In this document: positions 21,069 to 33,800 of the stretch, piece after piece
Layout of the letters: each line of letters opens with the position of its first letter
Position numbering within the stretch: position 1 is the first letter of the stretch
Origin: Chelonoidis abingdonii
Lineage: Eukaryota > Chordata > Testudines > Testudinidae
Assembly (NCBI RefSeq): GCF_003597395.2
Contig: NC_133772.1
Coordinates: forward strand, 139,010,492 to 139,074,491
Length of the DNA: 64,000 nucleotides
Reading direction: 5' to 3'
The notes under the pieces: model-generated
The model's database searches: none
The model's input: only the letters and a program-made list of their open reading frames with translations
What the model was told of the DNA's origin: nothing
Program-made: the position numbers and the translations under genes

Positions 21069-23641
21069 TGAAGGCACCGAATGTCAGTGGAGACGTGCAC
21101 TGGCAGCAGTGGGAAGCTGGCTGTTGACCTCTGTGGGTAATAGATTGGCTCCTGGATGGGTGGGGGCTGGGCCAGCCTAGGAATATGGTAACAGTTATTG
21201 TCTGTGATGAAGCTAATAAAGCTGCTGCGATCCTGACGTTTGCTGTGGAGAGGGCCCTGCCAGGCAGAGACGGCAATGACCACAAGAGGACCCTGTCCTT
21301 AGGCATGTCCGGGCCTCACTCATGCGGTCGCCATTGCTCAGTTCCCCACCTGAGGCCGTGCCAAGCAGCTTATGATTGTCTGGTCCTTCCTCGCCCTGAA
21401 CGCCATGGCTAGCACTGGCCCCGCAGAACATCACAGCCACATCGAGAGCCAAGTGAGGGTCCTTCCCCTGCCCACCGCCCCAGCGGCGAAATGCCAGGGA
21501 CTCACTATGAGTCACAGGCACTTGTCTGATTCCTGCTTCTGTCCTGGAAGTGCACAGAGCAAGCTGATGGCCTGCAGCCAAGGGGCAGATGGGAGCCCTC
21601 TCGCCCCAGCGGAGCCATTGTGCCTGCCCCAAGCTCTCGGCCCCACCTGGCGAGTGCTGTGCCTGCTCTCTCCTGTGGCAATGCATGGAGCCATCAGTGC
21701 AAACTAGAGTGCATGGGGGGAGACAGACCTAACTGTGCTTTGCTTTTCAACAGGGATACATGATTAAGGACGTGCCTAAACAGGGAAATATACCAGCAGA
21801 ACCACAGCAGCTTTGTAGCACTACGCTGATCATGGTACAACTCCCCAGTTGCTTTGCAAACTGTATAAACAAACCCCGAAAACGGCGCTTTGCCTGCTGA
21901 AGAGGAATGGTCACTTGGGGAGGTGTCACACATCACTGTAGCCCTCTTGTTCTGCTGGAACATTTCCCCATGTAGACTGACCCCAACAGAAATGGTAAGT
22001 TAGATGATGCAGACTGGGCCTTCCTGGGAGATGGAGCAACTGTGGAGAATAATCTGTATGCACCCTCATCTGTGCTGCAGCCTTGTGCCATGTGGTATGC
22101 TGGCCAGGCTTTGCCGTGCAATGTGCGAGCTGTAGGAAGCACTGGCAAGTTTGGATGCTTTCCCATCCTATAGGATATTATTGTACGAACAGCACAGTCC
22201 TGCAGGTGCCGAGGTTTTGCAGATGAGTAGAACGATGGGATAGCTTTCAACGGAGGACAGCCTATTTCTGTGAGGGCTTTGCTCTTAAATAATCCTATGA
22301 CTTACTGGGCTGTGCACAGAAAGAAGGAAATGAACAAGGCATGGGGCTGTTTACAAGTTGAGGCCAATAAATCTTGTTTTCAAGGAAGGGTGTGAAGTGT
22401 GGGTGAAACATCCAAGTAACAGTGTTCCTTTGGAGCAATATGTATAAAAAATTAATTGCATCTGTCTACACTGCGTGTGAACAAAGAATTTCCCAAATCC
22501 ACTTGGAATGTTTCTGTTTTTACTGCTATCGTGTGCTATTTTCTAATTCTCTTTATAATACCAGGAGAAAATGGTTAAAATGATCTTTCAGCAGCCTCTC
22601 TGATAACTATAGAAAATACTTCATTTAAAGCATTCACTACTCCTTATCTATTCATTCTATTACAGCATGAAATATTCAGCTCATGTTCTTCAATTTCAAT
22701 TCAAGCCACCAGACAAAGAAATGAGCTGTTGAGTGCAGAAAGGCCTGGGTGCATAGATATGACTCTCACAGTGCTTATAATAACCTTCCTCCTGCTGTAG
22801 TGCCAGATCAATAGACCAGCAGCCCTCAGAAGGCTTCAGGTGGCCAGCGCTACTCTGTGTGTGCCATTCAATTAATTACAGGACAAACCAGAGCTTAAGC
22901 AGATGGACAGAGCAAATATGAATTTAGCCTGAGTGTCACTGAGAATGTACCTGCAGTGTTCTAAAGGTTAGGGGGAAAACTATAAAAGAAAAATGTAATT
23001 ATTGCTCCTGGAAAGTAGTTATTCCTTCATTTCTTCAAGTTTCTAAAGGCCTTCTCGAAAGGTCACAATGGAGTATTGCAACTGCAAAGTGTGAAAGAGA
23101 TGACGTAGCCTCAGTATCAAACAGCATTAGCAACTAGCTCAAAATAGAGTGCATGCAGTTCACATACAGATGAATGGAAATATTGTGGTCTGGAATATGT
23201 ATGGCAAAAAATAAGGGGTCTGATTCGTTACTGTTCAACTGCAGTTTAATGCTGACTGTTCAATGCAGTTATGCTATTATAAAACTGGAGTAAGACAACG
23301 GCGAACCAGGCCAAGCGTTGAAAACAAAGGCATTCAATTTCAGTGTGATCCAAGCACATATTACTATTGTTATACAGCAAATAGGAATTAGAGCTGAATG
23401 GAATTGGGATTTGGTTTCTACGTTTATTTACGGCAGTCAGTGGCTGGCCAGCACACAGTGCCATTCACACTAGTTGTTCAGCGTACACCATGGTTACAGA
23501 TTGACTGCCATGGTCTATGAGAAAAATAAGAACAAGGAAGGCTCAACCAGCTTCCACTTTCATCTACATTAATTTTGTTGACTGTTGTTTCATTCATATA
23601 GGGAACATATAAAACAATTTCTGAATGAAATCTTTCTAAGC
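21069..23641. other. No recognised feature
   Basis: This 2.6 kb holds overlapping short frames around 21.2-22.2 kb (up to 157 codons on the minus strand) without family patterns. The rest is AT-rich. I see no repeat structure; it may be unique host intergenic or intronic DNA. Confidence 0.45.
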
Positions 23642-23649
23642 CCTGTTCA

Positions 23650-23753
23650 CAGGGGCAGCTCTAAGCATTGTGCCGCTCCAAGCACAGCAGGCAGGCTGGC
23701 TTTGGCTTCGGAGGACCTCCCGCTTGGCGTGCGGGGGCCTGGAGCTGCCCCTG
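23650..23753. mobile_element. hAT-type MITE (CAGGGGCAGCTC ends)
   Basis: A 104-bp element begins CAGGGGCAGCTCTA and ends TGGAGCTGCCCCTG. Flanks CCTGTTCA (23642-23649) and CCTGTTGA (23754-23761) form an 8-bp duplication with one mismatch. Confidence 0.85.
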
Positions 23754-23761
23754 CCTGTTGA

Positions 23762-25837
23762 AAACTCTCCTGCAGAGTTAGAATGTCACAACTGCACGTC
23801 TTAACCTGGGCCTGAGGTTTTCAATGACATAAAACACATTTTAAAAATACAACAAGATTTTCTTTGAAGTTTTCTTTCCTTCTGGTGGCAGTCACTGGCT
23901 GGTCCACTTTCTGTCTGTTGCAGCATTTAGTATCACATGCAGCAAGGCACAGCACATACGTTACTTCAAGAAAGACTGTCTTTCAGATTCTTTCTGCCCT
24001 GTATGAAGTGACGTGGAACTGTAGCATCTTGTAGCAATGTCTAATTGCATCAAATGCTACCGTATTGCACTGTATCACTTCACAGACATGCCACCATCTT
24101 CAGAAACACATCAAATCGTGTATCTTCTGTAGACTCGGAGCACTGTGTCTGAAGCCAGGTAGCCAATGCTGGAAAAATAGAATCTCCAAGAGTCAAACTG
24201 GGCTGGCTCTGCACACCTATGCATTTTCTGGAGGCTCAAATCCTACCGCCCTAACCTAAGCTTTCATTAAAAAATAAGCCTCTAGCCTTAAGGTTGGAAA
24301 AGTAACTTCAAAATGTTAAATGGATGTAAACAACTCGAGTGATAGCTGTGCAGGTGTTCAGACAGCCTGAAAACACAGCATGAGGAGGGGTGAACTGGCT
24401 CTACTCACTTCAGGGTCTAGCCTTGAAGTCTAATGTTGACAAGTTAAACATTAACACTTCACTATTGCACTGTCCAACGCTCAGCCAGCCGTGCTATGGA
24501 TTTTTACTGGGAGTGGAGTCTCATATGAGAATCTCAACTGCATGGAGCTCAGGAGAGTCCAGCCACTCATGCCCTGTCACCCCCAACATTTCAAGCTCTA
24601 GCTGTTAGGACTTTCTATCATCAACGAAAGGCCCCAGAAAGGAAGCCTTTCATTGTGTCATAGTGCAATGCTGGAATTGATACTATGGAGTCAGGGAGGC
24701 ACATCTCTGAACAGTCATTTGATTAGCAAGGTACAGCAGGTACTGGATAGTTTGTGTCAGATATTTACATTCTGGGCCCAACATGCTGTTCATAGGACAT
24801 TGGCTCATCAGAGTCTAGCCCATGCCTCTGGCACTTGCTTCTCTAAGCAGTAGGAGTCAGTTTTTTTGCCAGAAGTGTGGAGCAGCTTCCATTAATTTCA
24901 GCTAGTCTGGGACTAGCTGAGGGTTGAGGGGGAACCCTTGGTGCATGCTCGGTAAGACATCTCCAAAGGTGGAGTCAATCCCATTCTCAAGTGGATAAAA
25001 AGGCACCAAACTCTTCAGTTAGTTCAGCCAGACCCAGAGGGAGAGAGCAGCATGAAAGGGCAGGTGAGGGCTCTGCCCCGAGGCCTGCTTTTACCAGCTG
25101 TAGCAAGAAGATAGCCCTAAGGAGAAGGATACCAGCCTCTGCAAAGAATCGGGCATGTTCAGCTCAGGACAGCGAGGGGACATTAGCACATGGCCTGTAA
25201 TGAGAAGATTGCATTTAGATTTATAAGGCCTCTTAGTTAACCCTTAGTTGGTCTGCTTATAAATGTGAAGAGTTTTTCTGGGTTTCTTTGTTTTAGCCTG
25301 AGCAGCTTTACTACATTGTGGTGCCTTTATTTCAATCTGGAGCAAGGCAAGGTAGGGCATGCACCTGGTCCACCTTTACCTATGTATCTTCTGTGTTCTT
25401 ATCCACGGGGGGGGGGGGGGGAGCCACTCTCAGAACGGACTGATCTTGCTCACTCTGGAATTTCAGTGGGTACTTGTGTAATCAGAAGTTAGTGGGCTGC
25501 AAGTGCATTTGTTTGTATAGTATTTATTGATTTTAGGGTGAGCTAGTCTAAAAGCTGGATGAATTGGCCTCATCAGACTTTCAATTTCAGCGTGTCACTG
25601 ACCCTGGGACATATTGTGAGCTATGGGAGATGTGAGATGAGGACAGAGAGAAGAGGCTTGATTTCTGTCTCCAGATCTTTGTCTTACTATCTCAGTACTT
25701 ACTGCCAGGTGAAAAATGCATGAGAGTGCAGCTCTGAGGAGCATCAATGATAGCCATTGCTCACAGTGGTTTTCCACTGCAATCTTAGCACATTGATAGG
25801 TGTCTCCTTCCCACAAGCACTCAGCTACTGTTAAAGA
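23762..25837. other. No recognised feature apart from a G15 run
   Basis: Short frames only. A 15-G homopolymer lies at 25407-25421. Nothing else assignable. Confidence 0.45.
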
Positions 25838-26447
25838 GTAGAGTTAATTTCAATTCCATCTAGAGACTGCTGAGCTGAATTCATGTTGGGCCAATGGTGC
25901 ACCAGCACCAGGGTTCCCCTATTAAGAGCTGAAATCATTGAGTGCTGCGTTAACTAGTAGGGGGAGCCCTGGTGCTGGTGCACCATTGGCCCAACAAGAA
26001 TTCAGCTCAGCAGTCTCTAGATGGATTCTTAATGGAATCAAAATTAGAGAGGAGAATGTGCAATTGGTGTTCCAGGCTCTCAAAAGGGGCCTATACCATC
26101 AGGTACACACACCAGTCCCCAACCTCTCTCAATTCACTGGGTTTTGGAACCCATGTCCCTTGTCTAGCAAGTGTCACTTAATTTATATTGAGACATCTCT
26201 GTCATAAAGAAGTCTCGTAATTCCTCATTCACATAATCAGGTGGCAATACTTTATTTATCCTGCCCCAATAACAAAGAAATTGGGGATCCCAGAGCTGTC
26301 AAAATAACCATCCCAGGCTGCCTTGGGCTATGCTGGGTGTACCCACGCAAATACCTGAGATTTCACACTTCCTGAAATTCTTTCCACACTTCCCATAATT
26401 CACCACCAGATGTCAAGGTAGAGCTCATCCTGACTCTGCTTACACTT
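25838..26447 (-). mobile_element. LTR-C family fragment, folded back on itself
   Basis: From 26447 downwards the minus strand reads like the start of LTR-C (compare 14180-14790), with the TGTAAGCAGAGTCAGGATGA end at 26446. Near 25960 the orientation flips, and 25838-25957 repeats the same LTR part on the plus strand. The two arms (25855-25921 and 25958-26025) pair over about 67 bp with roughly 94 percent identity across a 36-bp spacer. The 3' part of the LTR is missing. Confidence 0.75.
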
Positions 26448-27235
26448 GCAAAAACTGTTTAATTTCTCTACCGTAGAGTGGGATCCTAGGGCAGTATTTT
26501 AAATTCACAACTTTGTAATACACACTATAGCCACTGGTATTGCTGGGTCAGCTCAAGTCTGCATTCTTGTTCTTTGTCAAGATTTTGTTTTAGGACAGTC
26601 GAATCCAATCATGCAAGCCCCCAGCTCAGGCAGCTGGGCTCTGGCACTGTGAAGTGTCACAGAGATTAGACCTAGAGTTTACTCCCTCTTGGCAATGATA
26701 TGGAAATGGAGATGTTAAAGAAGCATTAGCGTATTTTGTCTTTTGTGGCATATTGCCTTTTGGAGATCCCAGAGCTCTCTCCTTGATGTTTAATTACAGT
26801 AGTCTACACTGATTGTATTTTTCAAAACAATTTGCTTGCCATTGTGAATACATTCAGTGCTTGTGAAAGGTGTCAGCTTGGCAGCACTGGCATTTATCCG
26901 CAGAGCAGATACTGACTGATTTGTGCCTGGAAAGACTCCCTTGGGGCTCCAGAGAGAAGTCCATGCACTTGGCTTGTCCAACCCTGACCACATCTCATTG
27001 TCCAATCTCAGTAGTTTAAAAGGGATAGATCTAGCGCTCTCCAGTTCTGTTAGGACTAGATAATGTGTGCTTTTCTATACAGCCAACTATTTTTAACACA
27101 ATTCTAAATATGGATCTCATTAACCCCAATGTAAAGAAACACCAGGAATGGCTATATCGCTGCCCCATAGAGAGTGCTGGTATCAGACAGGGAGAGGCTC
27201 CATGCAGGTGTCTTGCAAGGGGCAGGAGAATATGA
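26448..27235. other. No recognised feature
   Basis: Nothing assignable. Confidence 0.4.
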
Positions 27236-27240
27236 CTTGC

Positions 27241-28155
27241 TGTCATAAACAGATAGCTAAGGGTTAATGTCTCTTTCACCTGTAAAGAGTTAACAAACAG
27301 TGACCTGCAACACCTGACCAGAGGACCAATCAGGAAACAAGATACTTTCAAATCTCGGTGGAGGGAAGCCTTTGTTTGTGGTTTTTGGGGTTTGCTTTGT
27401 TCTCTCTGAGTCCTGGAAGGGACTAGACGGGCAACCAGGTTTCTTGCCAATCTCCCTGCTACAGTCTCTTATATATTTAAAAATAGTGAGTTGAGTAAAA
27501 AGGTGGTTATAGTCTTTGATTGTTTCGTATTTGAGCTGTGCATCTGGCTGATAGAAGTTTTAATGTGTAGTTTGCTGGAAGTGTGTTAAATTTTATTTTG
27601 CTGGGGGGCAGGCTTATCTCTCTGGTGTCGTATAAGCTAAAGACCCTGTATATTACATCTTGTGAATTTACAGATATCTATATTTTCTTTCTTTTATTAA
27701 AACCTTCCTTTTAAAGACCTTGATTATTTCCCAGTTGAGGCTCAAGGAATTGAGGTCTGTACTTACCAGGAAGTGGTGGGAGGCAGAAAGAAGGAGGGGG
27801 AAGGGGGAATCCTTTGTTAGATTCACGGAGCTTGAATCTGTGATTGCGCTCTGGGTGAGGTGGCAGCCTCTGTTTTAAAGATTCAAGGAGTTTGAATCCA
27901 GTATCTTCCAGGGTAACCAGGGAGGAAAGCCAGGAGAGGCACTAGTGAGGAAAGAGTTTACTTTCCTTGTATTAAGATCCAGGGGTCTGGATCTTGGGGT
28001 CCCAGGGAAGGTTGGGACCCGGTTTTATCAGGCACTCAGAGTCCTGATTGGTGGCAGCGCATCAGATCTAAGCTGGTAATTAAGCTTAGAGGAATTCATG
28101 CTAGTACCTCATTTTTGGACTCTAAGGTTCAGCTTTGGGAAAGAATACTATGACA
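27241..28155 (+). mobile_element. Solo LTR of the TGTCATAA family (LTR-G, copy 1)
   Basis: The ends are TGTCATAAACAG and ACTATGACA, with an exact 5-bp duplication CTTGC at 27236-27240 and 28156-28160. The length is 915 bp. A TATA-like TTATATATTT lies near 27469, and ATTAAA at 27696-27701 may be the polyadenylation signal. It matches 54753-55673 in the same orientation and 57595-58453 in the other. No internal genes. Confidence 0.9.
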
Positions 28156-28160
28156 CTTGC

Positions 28161-28926
28161 ACCCTGAGAGACATTAGCATAGCAGGCTGCTGTTAAACTC
28201 AATGGGATATTAAACCAAGTGGAAAGGAGAACCATGCTTGGGATGAGTGGAACTGATCATTATTTGCTTTAATGTGTCCGGAAATGCTCTAAGCAGGTCC
28301 CAGGCCAGTATGGCTGTTTTGCAGGTTTGTTCACTCACATTCAATGTCCTTCTATCTTTCTTTCTTTCTCCTATGGTGGAAAATAACTAATTGTGGTAAA
28401 ACTCCAGTCATAACTGGGTACAACTTGACATTCAGGTTGTTTAACTATTGTAATGTAGCACAGTGCTCTATATTCTCAAAATATTAAAATCTCACTGAAC
28501 ACTTTCCTACAAGCCATAAAGTGTAGCTCTTAGCTGAACCTGCACATCTAAGAGAAGCCCGGTTTCAATGACATCAAATACCACTTTCCCTAGAGTGCCC
28601 CTTCTGCAGCTGGTCCTTGAAGTTCAGCTCATCTCTTTCTTTCCCTTTCCTTCTTTATTCTTTGTGATGCAGCTGGTGAGGGTGAAGATAAATAATGTCA
28701 GAGCACTGAAAAAATGTCACACTGTTCCAAACAAATTCATAACATTTGTTTTGGGAAACTCTGGTCTTTTTAAACAATCAGCTTCACAAAGAGACCTGGT
28801 TTGGGAGGCCATGTGCCTTTGAGATGGTTTCTGGGAAGCTCCATGGCTATGAAACTAGCTATGAAATCCAAACGCCACTCTGGCATAAATTTTCCAGGCT
28901 CAGAACGTTCTAATGGAAAATAATAA
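28161..28926. other. No recognised feature
   Basis: AT-rich; nothing assignable. Confidence 0.4.
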
Positions 28927-29104
28927 TTTTTATTATATTATTTTATTTTAAAGTATCTTGTTGGTGCTTTCCAAACAATAATCCTGATCTCTCTAAGCCA
29001 CTCTCCACCAGTCGTGTTGTAGGTGGAGAGTGGCTTAGAGAGATCAGGATTATTGTTTGGAAAGCACCAACAAGATACTTTAAAATAAAATAATACAATA
29101 AAAA
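28927..29104. repeat. Near-perfect palindrome, 83-bp arms, 12-bp spacer
   Basis: Arm 28927-29009 is the reverse complement of arm 29022-29104 with one mismatch in 83. The spacer 29010-29021 reads AGTCGTGTTGTA. The arms include the GGTGGAGAGTGGCTTAGAGA block and run out into an AT-rich tract. I see no target duplication, so it is not clearly a transposon. Frames on both strands here are mirror images of one another. Confidence 0.95.
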
Positions 29105-29797
29105 TGTGCCAAAGAAGGCATTCCCCTGTACACACTTCTTGCCCTTGTGGGGCAGTGGGCTGAGAGAACAGAGATGTGACAGATGTTGGTCATGTTGCTT
29201 CATGCACGTCTGAAAGGCACTCAGGTGCTATGGTGAGGCGCACAATACAAGAACCTAAACCTAGCTATAACAGAGCAGAATAGAATACTTGGCACAGTGT
29301 GAAACTATCTGCAAACCATCTCTGACCTGCAAAGGTTACTGGGAGGGGATAGGTAGATGTAAATGATTATTCATACTATTGTTGATCACTTCTGGTGGGA
29401 ATTGCAGCAATGGTGAGTCTTGGGGGCAACTGAGCGAAGAGAGGTTAGTGGCTTGAAGGACTAGAATAGGGTGCCTATTCCATGCATAGGGATGGATGAT
29501 TAGCTTGCTTTTGGCCATGTCAATGAATCTCAAAGGCAGCAGAACATTCTTTCAGTCTCTTCTTGCTATTGCTTGTATATGAATATGTTTTATTGAAGAT
29601 ACAAGGCTAATGCTGCCCTCACTTGTCCCCATGCATCCCCAAAGTTAACAGGAATGCAGGGGGAGAGTGGTATCGGGATGTCTCCTTGTATTTCTCTGTA
29701 GAATGGTTACTTCTCTCTGCTGACACAACCTGGTAACTGGAACTTCTTAAACAATGATCTCTGGCTTATATTAAAACCACCATGTGTAGCCTATTTT
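29105..29797. other. No recognised feature
   Basis: Nothing assignable. Confidence 0.4.
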
Positions 29798-29802
29798 CAT
29801 AG

Positions 29803-29842
29803 AGTCATAGATTCATAGCTGGACGATGGACCATCTTGCTAT
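29803..29842 (-). repeat. CR1 3' tail scrap
   Basis: TCATAGAGTCATAGATTCAT is the reverse complement of the short repeats that close CR1 elements, followed by a GGACCATC block also seen in CR1 tails. The tail abuts a different LINE. Confidence 0.4.
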
Positions 29843-31595
29843 TTCTCAGAAATCTTGCCAGTTCCAGAAGAAGTGCACAATGGTTTGCAGTGTTGCCAGC
29901 AGCCACAGATCAGCACATGTCCTGTCATTTTACAGGTTCAAAGCCATGTCCATTGAACTGAGTTAGGTTTTCAACTTAGTCACAGTATGAACATCTTAGG
30001 CGGAAACCAACATAGTCATCAGGCAGCTGCCCTTCCACTGTTGGTGCTATTCTACCAATTATCATCTATTCACATAACATATAGGCTGAACAGAGTAAGG
30101 ATATTGGCTGGTAATTCTTTGCAGAGTTAGGTCCTTTGGGTGATTTGAGTAGCGGAGCCACTTTGGCCTGTCTTCACAACCCAGGCATCATCTGCATTGT
30201 CTCCATGCAAGAGTAAAAGAAGTCAAGCAGCTTCTTTTGTCTGCTTGTTTTGAAGTGTAGTAATAGTTCATTACATAGACCATCAAGTCCAGTTGCCTTT
30301 CCACATCTTAGGATTTTCATATCTATTGTCACTCCTCAATGCTGAGTTGCTCATTGTGGACTTTGCTGCCTCTGAGGAGTGAGCAAAGTTCCTGTTTCTC
30401 TCGTTTCTTTCTACTCTTCACTGTGTGGTCTGTTTTACCATTTAGGATGAGCTGGCGTGCAACTTAGCTGGGACAAGGTGCAGTGGTGCGCTTTGACTGT
30501 TTTCCATCAGGGTTCAGCTTGTGAACATGACCCATGCTTTTTTTTTTTTTTGCTATTAGAGCACAGATTAGTTGTTTCAATCAGCTCCTTCCAGCGGTTC
30601 TGTCACTCCATTCTGATGTCTCTCATAAGCCTTTCCAGGAGCCCAGAGGGTTTTTCACCAAAGGGATCTGTTTCTAATATCTCTGAATATCTCCCATATT
30701 GTTGGTGTGTCTGTTCTAAAATCCCAAGTACATATAGTGTTCAACCTTCCCTAGGGATGTGCTTTTGGACAATCTGCCACACTAGGGAGACAAATTCTCC
30801 ATAGAGCTTTGTGTTAGAGAAATATTACAGATAGTTTCACCAAATTCAGAGGGAAAACCTTCCCAGGAAGCCCAGTTGAATCTCGTCAGATACTTTGTTT
30901 TCCTGGGTTACACTGCAGCCTCTGTTGTCATGTCACTTGGGATCATTGCCATGGCCTCCCTTCTGAAGTTGCCTAGTTCCATCATATGCTTTGGAAGGTC
31001 TATTTGTCCTTGAAATCATAGATTGAGGTCAAGTTGTTTGTTGCCGTCAACTTCTTCCCCATTGTTGTCATTGTTGGGGTATCCCCAGATGATGCTGTGA
31101 CTGTTGAAATCAGCTTTGAGAAGGCACAGTTTTTCTGACAGGAGAGATTTAGTTGCCCATGCAAACTGTTCATCCTGTGTTTTTTAAACAGAAACTACTG
31201 CTAGTTGATTGAGTTCCACAATGATAACAGGTTCCATTGTACCATGGTGTTTCACAACAGTCTTTTGTCATGTACAAGCATGGTGCTACCATAGCCGTTA
31301 CTTTCGATGTTCGCAGCCATATGCATGACAGGGATATATGATGTTATTGTCTCTTGCAAGCCCATAGTATCTGCTTTCATGTGAGACAAAATTTCACCTT
31401 TCTCTGCACAGAATCCCTCCATGTTGAAACTGATGGTTCTGAGCGCTGTCTTTGACTGAGGCCCTGAAAAGGGCCATTTATGTCTGTGTCTTCTATTGCA
31501 GTCTTGGTGCTTGTGAGGTTTCGTTTCTTCCATGGGTAGTTGCAATGGGAGATTAACAAGGGTCACGAGATGAACAATGTTTGCCTCAGCCAAAA
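29840..31595 (-). pseudogene. Decayed non-CR1 LINE (endonuclease and reverse transcriptase)
   Basis: On the minus strand the order is endonuclease then reverse transcriptase. Endonuclease blocks include SFNMEGF...LQET (about 31430-31340) and ADFNSHSIIWGY (about 31115-31075), matching the ETH and GDFNS catalytic motifs. RT blocks include CGKATGLDGLCNELLLHF (about 30310-30250), SAKNYQPISLLC (about 30130-30095) and APTVEGQLPDDYVGFR. Many stops and frame changes show it is old and dead. The wording of the motifs differs from CR1 and L1 and resembles Jockey/BS-like LINEs, but I cannot place the clade. A run of 15 T (30539-30553) interrupts it. Confidence 0.7.
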
Positions 31596-32521
31596 ACGGG
31601 ACTCAAAACCATTGATTTCAAATGGGAGGGATTCTCTGCAGAGAAGGATGAAATTCTAGCTGGCATGGAAGCAGACTTTATGTGTTGCAAGAGACACACC
31701 GATTAACAGGGCACTCATCCTGGGCAGTGTGGAGGGTGACTGTCTCAGCCATTTCCTGGCCACATCCCCATTTTCTCCCAGTAGCCCCTCTAAGCCAAGC
31801 CACCAAAAAAGTGATGCTCCACATCCTGGTCCCAACACATCTTTCTGCCACCCTTTGAGTTAGCACAGGCCCAAGCTCTTCATTTAGGCCTTTGGGTTGT
31901 AATGTCTAGAAGACTGTCCCTACAAGAGCAAGTCAGCATCCACCTATGTCCAGGATGACACAGAACTTTTCTTGTAACCCCCTCTTTGAGACAAGACAAC
32001 ATTGTTAGACGTGCCCATACCAGAGGTTTGATGGAACTTCTCCATCACTATTGTTTATGGTAGCTTTCTAAAACCATCCCAAATATTGTTGGGTTATTGA
32101 CAATGTGTGCCATAGCATTGTAGGGGCTGGTTTATAGTTCTCTCATAATAATTTCCCCATATTATCATTTTAAAATCCTTTAAAGAATTATTTCTTTGCA
32201 TGCTGCTCATATATCTATATATTTTTGGCAGCGGTAATCTCTTGCTGTGTATATGTTAAGAAGAATGACTAAATTAAAGAACCTTGTTACTCATGGGTCA
32301 GTTGGTACCCTTGTGAAGCATATAAACATATGGTGTTCTGGAACATCACATTTACGCAGCGTCTGAAGAATTTGGAATACGCCCATTCACCCAACAGTCA
32401 AATCCATAAACTGAGCACACCATATACTCAGCCTGGGAATCTGAGGGCTGTTCATCACCAAGTAATTTGTTCATGTACCATTCTATACAAATAGATTTGT
32501 CTATTAGAATCCTCACTAGTT
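31596..32521. other. No recognised feature
   Basis: Nothing assignable. Confidence 0.4.
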
Positions 32522-33116
32522 AGAACATAAGAACATAAGACCAGCCACCATGGTCCATCTATTCTAGTATCCTGTCTCCAACAATGACCTGTACCAGAGC
32601 TTCAGGAGCAATGTACAGAACGAGGAAATTATGGAGTGATCAACCTCTATCTTCCACTCCCAGCTTTGGTTAGTCAGAGCTTAGAGTCATCTCAAACATG
32701 AAGGTGAGTCCCTGACTCTCTTGGCTAATAAGTTCATGGAGGATAGGTCCATCAATGGCTATCTAATTATTTTTTTAACACAGTTTTACTTTTGGCCATT
32801 GCTACATCCCATGGCAATGAGTTCCACAAGTTATTTGTGCATTTTGTGCAGAAGCATTTCCTCTTGTTTATAATAAACCTGCTGCTGGTTGATTTCACTG
32901 GGTGATCCCTGGTTTTTGTAGTGTGTGAAAAGGTAAATACCACTTCTCTATTGACTTTTGCCTCACAATTCCTGATTTTATAGACCTCTATCATATCCTC
33001 CTTAGTCATCTCTTTGTAGTCTCTCCTCATATGGAAGCCATTCTATATCCTTAATCATCTTTATTGCCTTTCTCTGAATCTTTTCCAGTTCCACTATATT
33101 TTTCCTGTTCTGCTAT
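32522..33116 (-). pseudogene. CR1 LINE 3' end, minus strand
   Basis: The minus strand encodes a worn C-terminal CR1 block (EDMIEVYKIRNCEAKVNREV, SSRFIINKRKCF, LWNSLPWDVA; 33030-32767), then a 3'UTR. The end is marked by AGAACATAAGAACATAAG at about 32522-32539, the complement of the CR1 terminal repeats. It is related to the copy at 61833-62520. Confidence 0.85.
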
Positions 33117-33792
33117 TTAATACACTCTGATCTATGATACTAATTTACCAGTTTAGTAATTCCTACAGTACGTAAAAATAAAGCAGTCATGTGGGACAAA
33201 GATAGATTTTTCCCATCACTGCGTCTCTTTTTATCTGTATCAGGAATTTAAACACTGAAGCAATAAAGAAATAATTTAGAGGTCAGTTCTTTGCCCTGAA
33301 ATGATCAAGGAGAAGTGTGAGGAAAAATAAAGCTGAAAAATGGCATAACATAAAAAAGAAGCCAAACCAGGATTTACATATGAACTAACAAAAATACAAG
33401 GAAATATTTTGACACTTCATCAGACACCATTGTTTTAAAGCTCTGTTCTTATCTTTGATTGGGAAAGAAAAACCCATAATACTTAATTAATCCCACTGAA
33501 AGAAATACAGACTTTTCTTCCAAAGAGCCTGCTGAGGCCATATGTGAGCTGAATCCCCTGCCGGTCTTTGCTGACATGTTAAATTGTACGGCTCTTGGAT
33601 GGGTGAGCTGCTTTGCCTCATTTTTTAATTCAGAGGAATACCGTGGGGCGGAGCAGGTCCCCCTGCCCTTTGCGCTACATTCCTGTTGGGTAGAACAGTC
33701 TCTACTCAGAGCAAGTGAGGGGGCAGAATCTGGCTCCAGGTTTTAGAAATTCCTCTTGAGTTTGAAGCTTTTCAGGGACTTTGGAAGAGTGG
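33117..33792. other. No recognised feature
   Basis: AT-rich; nothing assignable. Confidence 0.4.
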
Positions 33793-33800
33793 GGTAGGAG

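Noticed and set aside
28938..29203. Minus-strand frames over the palindrome
   Set aside because: The frames read through mirror-image DNA; they are by-products of the inverted repeat.
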